A stretch of DNA of 12,924 nt, taken from Candidatus Aminicenantota bacterium (GTDB lineage Bacteria > Acidobacteriota > UBA6911 > RPQK01 > JAJDTT01). Each line of letters opens with the position of its first letter. The stretch's first letter is position 1. Shown piece after piece: positions 6,763 to 12,924 of this stretch. The notes under the pieces are model-generated. The model ran no database searches. It saw nothing but the letters and a program-made list of their open reading frames with translations, and was not told the origin of the DNA. The position numbers and the translations under genes are program-made. The stretch is taken from assembly GCA_026706325.1 (NCBI GenBank), contig JAPOYZ010000424.1:1-12924 (forward strand), written 5' to 3'.

Positions 6763-6818
6763 AGTCGTTGCCGAGCCCAGGGCGACCAATGCCTCTAGGC
6801 CACGCCCGCGGCGCATGA
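6759..6818 (+). pseudogene. Possible remnant of the toxin start after the AbrB antitoxin
   Basis: A GTG overlapping the antitoxin stop opens a frame of only 19 codons before TGA at 6816. In another frame the bases around 6764-6798 read VVAEPRATNAS, faintly like the VVxDTN start of PIN toxins with an insertion, but nothing downstream continues the resemblance. The space 6819-6958 shows no further gene. This is speculative. Confidence 0.2.
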
Positions 6819-6958
6819 CGATGGAAGAGTCGATTGTTGTAACGTCGCGGGCCTTTCGGCTGCATTACCCGGGAGCACACCGGCCTCTTTCTCGGAAAAC
6901 GCCACTGGCGTCGGGGATACATTCCTTCGCCATCGAACCCGGATCCGCAAGGACTCGC

Positions 6959-8746
6959 TCACTCCAAAGGCTGAGGCCATCCTATGCGATTCCTGGGATG
7001 GTAGAAGCGGGCATGGTTAGCCAACTGGAACTGGTTGAGGCTTTTCTTCGATGCCGCCTCCTGCCACGCCTGCAGATGCCTCTCTACGTCCCTCTCGCAA
7101 TAGTACTGTGTGCGTTGGTCAAGAGGACCCGATGCTGTTTTTGGCCACTTGGGATGGGCCATGTAAAGCCGCGCCGGGTGCACAATAACGTACGGGACAT
7201 CCTCCTTTCGGTATAGTTCGACGAGTTCGGGACTGACACCGCTATGCACGACGCATGGCGCCTCCGGCGGCAGAGATGGAGCACCTGCGACGGTTGGCTT
7301 CCACACTGCCTCCAACGCCTTGTCGATTTCCTTTTGCTCCGCAACAGACCAGCTCAAAGAATCGGACTTCATGGACCGGACCACCGTGTCTGCCCGAGGC
7401 GGGTCGTGTCGGAGCGATTTGAAATTCTTGCTGTCTCCCCAGTCTGTAGGTCTGTCTTCGGAAATCATGTCCTTCAGAATTGTTCGGAGAACGTTCATGA
7501 CGTCCGCAAGCAGTTTGGAACGGCGTCCGTCCTCATCCGGTGTTGGGTTCCCGAACGTCTTTCCGTGCACGATTCTGGAGCGATATTCATAAAATGCCTT
7601 AATCAATTCTCTGGTCTGTTCTCGCTCTGGTAAGGAGTCAGCGTAGTACCAGGATCCTCTTCGCGAAACGATCTTCCGCTGGTTCCAATCTTCCCCTTCT
7701 TCCGTCAACAGGACTTCCAGCGCGATGCAAGCGTCGATAACTGCATCCTCGCGATTGCTTCTCTCCGTGCTGTCCCGCAGACGACGCATCGCGAGCGCGA
7801 TAGTCCGCTGAATTTGCTCGGGGAGACGAGCGTACAGATCCATCAACTTCACGAGCTCGTGGACTGCGAGCGGGCGCGTCTCGGGCGACGTTCCGAATCC
7901 TCCCAGGGGCAATTCGACTCTCTGGCCTCCCGATCCTCCCGGAAACAGCGTTCGGGGTATCGGCACTATTGCTGCCACGACTTCGGGAACCCTGTGCCAG
8001 TCTCCGAATAGACGAAAGCCACTACTCCAGACCAGTCCCAGCATTAGAGCCAGCAGGTCTGGTCCGAATCCCAGAAGGGGGCTTGTGTAGTGCCTGATCC
8101 CGGACCCGTAGAGGTTTATGCTCCTGAAGGTTCTGACCTCAACCGCACAGACGCATTCCGCTGGTAACAATGGCCAACGGGGAGTACATGCGGGGTCGCC
8201 CAGAAAGTCGTCAGCGCTCAACCCTCTTTTCAGCGCCTCGCTGTATGGCAGGAGAGTGCAGTAGTCGTCGAGGCGTAGCGGTTCCGGAACCGGGCGGCCC
8301 TTCAGTATGTAGACGCTCCGGATCTCGATCATCCTGTGCCTTGCGAAATCGACCGCGTAATCTGCGACGGTTTTCGCACCGTACAGGCTGGCGGCGGCGA
8401 TCAAGGACTTCGGCGCAATGGACAGATCGGTTCGATACTCAACGTGGAACTGGAATCCCTCCCCCAACACAACGGTTCCTTCTGGCAGTCGCGTATCGCG
8501 TTCTGGACTCCAGTGGACTTCAATCCATGTCTGTACGCCTCGGAAAGCAGGTGCAGTGCTGTTCCACCTGCCGTGGCTCACAAGCATTTCCATGAGCTCC
8601 TCGTTGCGCCTCCGATCATCGTTCCGCACGAGACTGTCCAGTGGAATGACCTCTGTCATCCCGCCGTTCTTTACTGTCACTGACAGTTCGAGTCGCGCCC
8701 GTGCCAACCGGTCGTCAACGCTGAGGAGGCTGGGAATCCGATTCAT
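6959..8746 (-). CDS. HEPN-domain protein, ApeA-like, 595 aa
   Basis: A large soluble protein with no signal peptide or membrane helix. Residues about 300-430 look like an ApeA-type HEPN domain: helix with D338-A-C-I-A-L-E344 in the position of the family's conserved acidic face, and the catalytic Rx4H motif R389-SRIV-H394 followed by GK. HEPN proteins with this motif are usually metal-independent RNases, and ApeA acts in abortive anti-phage defence. The 300 residues before and 165 after the domain are not recognised; the length is similar to ApeA-type proteins. It stands alone, facing the antitoxin gene, with no partner on its strand. The Shine-Dalgarno match is weak (AAAGAAAAAG). Codons ending in A or T are commoner than in the synthetase gene: a hand count of about 70 codons gave roughly two thirds G/C-ending against about 80% there, hinting at transfer. 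The HEPN call is moderate, the defence role inferred. Confidence 0.72.
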   Translation of the reverse strand: MNRIPSLLSVDDRLARARLELSVTVKNGGMTEVIPLDSLVRNDDRRRNEELMEMLVSHGRWNSTAPAFRGVQTWIEVHWSPERDTRLPEGTVVLGEGFQFHVEYRTDLSIAPKSLIAAASLYGAKTVADYAVDFARHRMIEIRSVYILKGRPVPEPLRLDDYCTLLPYSEALKRGLSADDFLGDPACTPRWPLLPAECVCAVEVRTFRSINLYGSGIRHYTSPLLGFGPDLLALMLGLVWSSGFRLFGDWHRVPEVVAAIVPIPRTLFPGGSGGQRVELPLGGFGTSPETRPLAVHELVKLMDLYARLPEQIQRTIALAMRRLRDSTERSNREDAVIDACIALEVLLTEEGEDWNQRKIVSRRGSWYYADSLPEREQTRELIKAFYEYRSRIVHGKTFGNPTPDEDGRRSKLLADVMNVLRTILKDMISEDRPTDWGDSKNFKSLRHDPPRADTVVRSMKSDSLSWSVAEQKEIDKALEAVWKPTVAGAPSLPPEAPCVVHSGVSPELVELYRKEDVPYVIVHPARLYMAHPKWPKTASGPLDQRTQYYCERDVERHLQAWQEAASKKSLNQFQLANHARFYHPRNRIGWPQPLE

Positions 8747-9125
8747 TGCTTTTTCTTTCGGTCACGGGATGTAGTGGTCGAATTGGCGTCGCGTTCTTCG
8801 CGTCGATCGGTCTCGTTTACGAATGTCCCGTATGTTACGAGTTAGGCCAAGTCGGGTCGCGAGAATTGACGAATCTCGTTTGCGCTCGTCACAGGAACAG
8901 GGTGTCGAAGGGAATCGCGACTTCGCTGAGGGAACCGGACCCGAGGATGCATGACCCGTGGCACCCCAGCGGCGGTGTTTACTGTTCCGATCCTCATCCC
9001 GTACGCTACCAGGAACCTGTTGGAGGAAGGCTGGGCGGTTCGTAGTGAGGAATGAAATGCGTTGCCATCGGCCGGGCCCGGCTGAACTCCATCGGAGAGG
9101 CGGGGGACTTGAAGGCGGCAACACC

Positions 9126-9143
9126 GGCAGATTTCCAACTGCC
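9126..9143. repeat. Short hairpin element (GGCAG/CTGCC)
   Basis: A 5-bp perfect stem, GGCAG with CTGCC, encloses an 8-nt loop. Alone it would be unremarkable, but it sits 33 bp before a stronger hairpin of similar size, suggesting a compound repeat element. No T-tract follows. Confidence 0.3.
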
Positions 9144-9176
9144 AAAATCCCATATTGCCTGGAATCATGGAAGAAT

Positions 9177-9195
9177 GGGCGACTGAAAGTCGCCC
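9177..9195. repeat. Perfect 8-bp-stem hairpin, REP-like element
   Basis: GGGCGACT and AGTCGCCC pair perfectly around a GAA loop. The element is about 40 bp before the synthetase start and is not followed by a T-tract, so it is neither a clear terminator nor an operator of known type. Its form (short perfect G/C-rich palindrome in intergenic DNA) resembles dispersed REP-like repeats. Only one copy is in the window, so repetition is inferred. Confidence 0.5.
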
Positions 9196-9236
9196 CTCCA
9201 AACCGCTACATGCTACGATAACCCGTCCGCAAGCTC

Positions 9237-11912
9237 ATGGATCTCCACTTCTTTCGCCAGTTTGAGCGCCATCTGGACGCCATCCCCGACCAAATGGCCC
9301 TGCAGGGCATCAATGACGAGGGGCGGGAAGTCTTCACCTACCGCCGGATCGGACGGGAAGTCTCCTCCATCGCCCTTTTCCTCCAAGACCAGGGCGTCCG
9401 GGAGGGGGACACGGTGGCCATCCTCATGGAGAACCATCCGCGGTGGGGAGTCGCGTTCCTGGCGGCACAGAGCACCGGCGCCGTGATGGCGCCCTTCGAC
9501 GTCCTCCACACGGACGAGACCCTGGCCTATCTCCTCGAGCACGCCGGTTGCCAGTTCGTGATCTGCTCGGAACGCTTCCATCCGCGGCTCGAGTCGATCT
9601 GGGAACACCTGGGCTACACCCTCCCCGTTCTGGCGGTAGGCGACGTCCCCGAGGCGGAGAATCAGTGGGACCGGGTGCTGGAGGAATTCGACGGGAACGC
9701 GTCCATGCCTCTGGTCGAACGGGGGACGGACGAGCCTTTCCTGATCCTCTACACGAGCGGAACCACCGGCAATCCCAAGGGCGTGGTCCTGAGCCGGCGG
9801 AACGTGTACCGGAACATGGGCGAGCTGCTGAAGATGATCCAGGTCTCCTCCCGGGATCATATCCTTTCGGTCCTCCCGCTCTACCACGTGCTGGCGCTCA
9901 TGGCCAATTTCATCATCCCTCTCTACGCGGGGGCGAGGGTGACCTATCTGGACACCCTGGAAGCCCAGCGGGTGCTGCGTGCATTTCGCGAGGAGTCGGT
10001 CACCATCTTCGTCTGCGTTCCCCAGTTCTACTACCTACTCCATCGGCGCATCCTCCAAGAGATCGAGAAACAGCCGCTGGTGCGCAGACTCGTTTTCCGT
10101 TGCCTCCTGGCCGTTTCCCGATTCTGCAATCGACAGCTCGGCTTCAACCCCGGACGCACCCTGTTCCGGCCACTGCACAGCAAGTTCGGCCTCCAGTTCC
10201 GCTATTTCGGCGTCGGGGGGGCCCGGTTCGACGAGAAGGTGGCCCTGTCGTTGCGGGATCTGGGATTCACCATCATCCAGGCCTACGGGATGACCGAAAC
10301 GGCGGCCCTGGCCACGCTGAACCCGCCCTCGACACGGGAGCTGGGCTCGGTGGGAATGCCTCTGCCCCACGTCCGGATCCGTATTCAGGACCCCGACTCG
10401 GACGGGATCGGACGCGTCCTGATGCGGGGCGAGAACATCATGCAGGGGTACTGGAAAAACCCCGAAGAGACGGAGAAGACGTTTCGGGACGGCTGGCTCG
10501 ACAGCGGCGACCTGGGCTACCTGTCCGATTCCGGGAGCCTCTACATCACCGGGCGGGACAAGGAGATGATCGTCCTGCCCTCAGGAAAGAACGTCTTTCC
10601 TGAAGAAGTCGAGCACCACTATCAGAGCCACTGCCAGTACATCAAGGAAATGTGCGTGCTGGGCGTCCAGACGCCCGACGGAGAGGTCCAGGAACGGCTC
10701 CACGCCGTCATCGTTCCCGACTTCGACGTGCTGCGCAGCAACCAGGTGGTCAATTCGCAGGAGATGATCCACTACCTGCTGGAGGGCATCTCCCAGGAGT
10801 TGCCCGCCTACAAGCGGGTCCACAGTTTCGCCATTCGGACCGAGCCGCTTCCCCGCACCACGACCCGCAAGATCAAGCGCTTCGTTCTTCAACAGGAGGT
10901 GGAGGCCAGCGCGGCAGACGAGCCTCCCGCCCGTTTCGAAGCTGCCAGCGCGCCTGCGACTCCTACCGAGGAACGTGTCTTCGAGCTGCTTCGCCGGACC
11001 CGCAAGGCACCGATCATCCACCGGGAGATGAACCTGGAGTTGGACCTCCGTTTCGATTCGCTGGAACGGGTGGAGTTCGTGTCGAGCCTGCAGGACACCT
11101 TCGGGGTCCGAATCTCCGACGAGGCGGCCGCCGAAATCCTCACCGTCGACGATCTGGTCCGGGCCGTGGAAGGAGCCGAGTCGCCCGCCACCGGGGCGGA
11201 AGGGAGTTCGTGGCTCTCCTGGGGAGAGATCCTGGCGAACCCCCTGGAAGGACAGGATGCGGTCCTCATGCGCAAGACGCTGGGCAAAGGGCGCCTGTCG
11301 GACCTGGCCTTTTACGCCACGGCCAAGACGGTCCATACGCTGGCCCGGATCCTCTTTCGCGTCAAGACCCGCGGCACCGAGAACCTGCCCCGCGAGTATC
11401 CGTTCATGCTCTGTCCCAACCACCTCAGCTACCTGGACGCGTTTTTGGTGGCGGCTGTTCTTCCCTACCGTTTGACCCGGCGGCTCTTCTTTCTGGGGTA
11501 CAGCGACTACTTCGTCGGCCGGTTCACGTCGTTGGTGGGCCGGTTCCTCAAGGTGGTTCCGGTGGACTCGGACCGCTATCTCCGCCAAGCCTTGCGCCTG
11601 GGAGCCGAGGGGCTCAAGAAGGGGAAGGTCCTGTGTGTCTTTCCCGAGGGCACCCGCTCCATCGACGGCCGCCTGAAGCCGTTCCGGAAAGGACCCGCCA
11701 TCCTTTCCACGGAACTCAAGGTTCCCGTCGTCCCGGTGGGAATCGCGGGGACCTACGAAGCCTGGCGCCGCGGCTCCAACCGGATCCGCCTCCACCCGGT
11801 CGAGATCACGTTCGGCAAGCCCTTCCTGCCGGACCCGGCGGACTACCAGGAGGCAACCCAACGCATCTTCCGCTCCGTGGAGCAGTTGATCCCGACCGGG
11901 AAGCCGGCGTAA
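9237..11912 (+). CDS. Acyl-activating enzyme - acyl carrier - PlsC acyltransferase fusion
   Basis: An 891-aa three-part protein that could activate a fatty acid with ATP, hold it on a built-in carrier domain and transfer it to a lysolipid or other acceptor. Residues 1-550 are an AMP-binding (fatty acyl-CoA/ACP synthetase) domain: P-loop LYTSGTTGNPKG at 171-182, YGMTE at 350-354, TGRDKE at 438-443 and the C-terminal lysine region TTTRKIKR with K545. Residues about 575-645 are an acyl-carrier domain with FDSLE at 606-610 (S608 likely carries phosphopantetheine). Residues about 690-885 are a PlsC-type acyltransferase with NHLSYLD at 728-734 and FPEGTRS at 802-808. All catalytic motifs are intact. 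Domain order is the reverse of E. coli Aas (acyltransferase first), and there is no MFS part. No Shine-Dalgarno is clear before the ATG at 9237, but the fold begins there. The radical SAM gene follows at 76 bp. Confidence 0.93.
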   Translation: MDLHFFRQFERHLDAIPDQMALQGINDEGREVFTYRRIGREVSSIALFLQDQGVREGDTVAILMENHPRWGVAFLAAQSTGAVMAPFDVLHTDETLAYLLEHAGCQFVICSERFHPRLESIWEHLGYTLPVLAVGDVPEAENQWDRVLEEFDGNASMPLVERGTDEPFLILYTSGTTGNPKGVVLSRRNVYRNMGELLKMIQVSSRDHILSVLPLYHVLALMANFIIPLYAGARVTYLDTLEAQRVLRAFREESVTIFVCVPQFYYLLHRRILQEIEKQPLVRRLVFRCLLAVSRFCNRQLGFNPGRTLFRPLHSKFGLQFRYFGVGGARFDEKVALSLRDLGFTIIQAYGMTETAALATLNPPSTRELGSVGMPLPHVRIRIQDPDSDGIGRVLMRGENIMQGYWKNPEETEKTFRDGWLDSGDLGYLSDSGSLYITGRDKEMIVLPSGKNVFPEEVEHHYQSHCQYIKEMCVLGVQTPDGEVQERLHAVIVPDFDVLRSNQVVNSQEMIHYLLEGISQELPAYKRVHSFAIRTEPLPRTTTRKIKRFVLQQEVEASAADEPPARFEAASAPATPTEERVFELLRRTRKAPIIHREMNLELDLRFDSLERVEFVSSLQDTFGVRISDEAAAEILTVDDLVRAVEGAESPATGAEGSSWLSWGEILANPLEGQDAVLMRKTLGKGRLSDLAFYATAKTVHTLARILFRVKTRGTENLPREYPFMLCPNHLSYLDAFLVAAVLPYRLTRRLFFLGYSDYFVGRFTSLVGRFLKVVPVDSDRYLRQALRLGAEGLKKGKVLCVFPEGTRSIDGRLKPFRKGPAILSTELKVPVVPVGIAGTYEAWRRGSNRIRLHPVEITFGKPFLPDPADYQEATQRIFRSVEQLIPTGKPA

Positions 11913-11988
11913 CGGTCCCGCTGGACCGCCTGCCGGAAGCCTCATGCCCGGCCGCCTTCCGCGCCGACTTTTGCCACGGGCTGTTAAC

Positions 11989-12867
11989 ATGACAAATATG
12001 GCCGAAGCGCCCCCCTCCCTTCCCCTCCAGCATCTGGACACGCTCTGGTTCCAGGTCGCCGGGACGCTATGCAACCTGCGCTGCAGTCACTGTTTCATCA
12101 GTTGCGCCCCGGACAACCACACGCTGGAGTTGATGGAAGCCCCCCGCATCTTCCGCTACCTGGACGACGCGCGGAGAATGGGAGTGAAGGAGGTCTACTT
12201 CACCGGCGGCGAGCCCTTCATTCACCGGTCCTTCCTGACCATACTCGAATCGGCACTCCGGGATTTCCCGGTCTCCGTGCTGACCAACGGCGTCCTCATT
12301 GACGAGGCGAAAGCGGACCGCCTGCGCCGGATCGCCGGCGGCTCCCGTTTCTCTCTCGAGATTCGCATCAGCATCGACGACTACGAAGAAGCGCGAAACG
12401 ACGCCATTCGCGGCAATGGAACGTTCCGCAAGGCCCTGGAGGCCTGCAAGCTGCTCTATGACCGCGGATTCCTCCCCATCCTCACGGTCACCGAGATGAG
12501 GGACTACCTGAACCCGCAGGGGGGAGATCGAGACCTTCACGGCCGTTACGTGGAGCTGCTCCGGTCCGTTGGCGTCGACCGGCCCCGGATCAAGGTTATC
12601 CCCATCTTCGAAATGGGAATGCTGCCGGCGCCCGCCGAGCAGCGCCCCGTGACGCCGGAGATGCTTCGCGAACTGGATCCGCACGCCCTGCAATGCTCCT
12701 CTTCGCGAATCGTGGCTCACGACGGAGTCTATGCCTGCCCCATCCTGGTGGGCGAGCCGGACGCCCGATTGGCGGATGACCTGGAGGGAGGCCTCCGGGA
12801 CTGCTCTCTTTACCATTCCTCCTGCCACACCTGCTACGTCACCGGCATGACCTGCAAAAACTTCTGA
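11989..12867 (+). CDS. Radical SAM protein with SPASM-like cysteine-rich C terminus
   Basis: A 292-aa enzyme expected to cleave S-adenosylmethionine with a 4Fe-4S cluster and do radical chemistry on an unknown substrate. The cluster motif is C28-NLR-C32-SH-C35, with GGEP at 73-76 for SAM binding and a TNG turn at 99-101. The C-terminal third has C236, C250, C272, C279, C282 and C289, a spacing like SPASM or twitch auxiliary-cluster domains of enzymes that modify peptides or small molecules. The ATG at 11989 was chosen over ones at 11944 (adds an Arg/Pro-rich stretch) and 11998; none has a good Shine-Dalgarno. It follows the acyl-activating fusion by 76 bp on the same strand, so co-transcription is likely. 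No small precursor peptide gene was seen between them. The superfamily is firm, the subfamily and substrate unknown. Confidence 0.9.
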   Translation: MTNMAEAPPSLPLQHLDTLWFQVAGTLCNLRCSHCFISCAPDNHTLELMEAPRIFRYLDDARRMGVKEVYFTGGEPFIHRSFLTILESALRDFPVSVLTNGVLIDEAKADRLRRIAGGSRFSLEIRISIDDYEEARNDAIRGNGTFRKALEACKLLYDRGFLPILTVTEMRDYLNPQGGDRDLHGRYVELLRSVGVDRPRIKVIPIFEMGMLPAPAEQRPVTPEMLRELDPHALQCSSSRIVAHDGVYACPILVGEPDARLADDLEGGLRDCSLYHSSCHTCYVTGMTCKNF

Positions 12868-12880
12868 TGGGAGTATCCAT

Positions 12881-12908
12881 GTTGCAAGTAGCGGGTTGTA
12901 AGTTGAGG
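12881..12908. repeat. Two imperfect 14-bp tandem repeats at the right edge
   Basis: GTTGCAAGTAGCGG and GTTGTAAGTTGAGG lie end to end and agree at 11 of 14 positions. They begin 13 bp past the radical SAM stop and may continue beyond the window. A frame opening at ATG 12879 reads through them to the edge, but this looks like repeat rather than gene. Confidence 0.4.
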
Positions 12909-12924
12909 TTTCCCTCCCGTGTCG

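Larger units (their letters stand above)
8747..9236. other. Noncoding stretch between the HEPN and synthetase genes
   Basis: No convincing gene is present on either strand: the open frames of about 100-127 codons here (for example 8762-9145 and 8842-9201 on minus, 8746-9045 on plus) have low-complexity, Arg/Ser/Pro-rich products, overlap each other and lack ribosome binding sites. The left part must contain the promoter of the HEPN gene, and the right part that of the synthetase operon, but no strong consensus boxes were found. Two short hairpins lie at the right end. Confidence 0.6.

Noticed and set aside
6635..7216. 193-codon plus-strand frame after the antitoxin as a possible toxin
   Set aside because: It begins inside the antitoxin gene in another frame, overlaps the 3' end of the HEPN gene on the other strand, and shows no PIN motif beyond a faint VVAEPRATN stretch.
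8842..9201. 119-codon minus-strand frame in the noncoding stretch as a gene remnant
   Set aside because: It overlaps another frame of similar length, has no ribosome binding site, contains the hairpin elements and resembles no family I recognise.
11934..11961. Inverted repeat CGGAAG...CTTCCG between the synthetase and radical SAM genes
   Set aside because: A 6-bp stem with a 16-nt loop and no T-tract; too weak to call a terminator or regulatory hairpin.
10581..12074. 497-codon open frame on the minus strand opposite the synthetase fusion
   Set aside because: Antisense shadow of the carrier and acyltransferase domains, whose motifs are intact on the plus strand; it also runs into the radical SAM gene.

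Overview
The window (GC-rich, roughly 60-65% by eye) looks like a chromosomal segment of an aerobic, Gram-negative-type bacterium. The layout subunit II - I - III - III - IV, followed by a Rieske protein and a b6-like cytochrome b, and the style of the proteins recall Acidobacteriota or related soil and marine phyla. That placement is an inference from protein style, not from a marker gene.

Positions 1-5725 (minus strand) are respiratory. Transcription starts near 5745 and runs leftward through cytochrome c oxidase subunits II, I, IIIa, IIIb and IV and a small CxxC membrane protein, with gaps of 22 nt or less or overlaps. After a gap of about 170 bp with its own promoter-like sequence and an 18-bp palindrome, the Rieske iron-sulfur protein and the start of cytochrome b (cut by the left edge) follow. 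Together these are the quinol-to-cytochrome-c and cytochrome-c-to-oxygen steps of one respiratory chain: an aa3/A1-type oxidase with a CuA site and no fused cytochrome c domain, plus a bc-type complex.

Positions 5865-9236 are an accessory stretch: an unrecognised 127-aa protein divergent from the oxidase operon, an AbrB/MazE-type antitoxin without a visible toxin, a 595-aa protein with a HEPN-like domain (ApeA-like, possible defence RNase) on the minus strand, and 490 bp of noncoding DNA with two short hairpins. G/C at third codon positions appears lower in the HEPN gene than in the synthetase gene beside it.

Positions 9237-12867 (plus strand) are a likely two-gene unit: an 891-aa fusion of acyl-activating enzyme, acyl carrier domain and PlsC-type acyltransferase, followed by a radical SAM protein with a cysteine-rich, SPASM-like C terminus. 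The last bases hold a short imperfect tandem repeat. No rRNA, tRNA, CRISPR array, transposase or integrase was seen.
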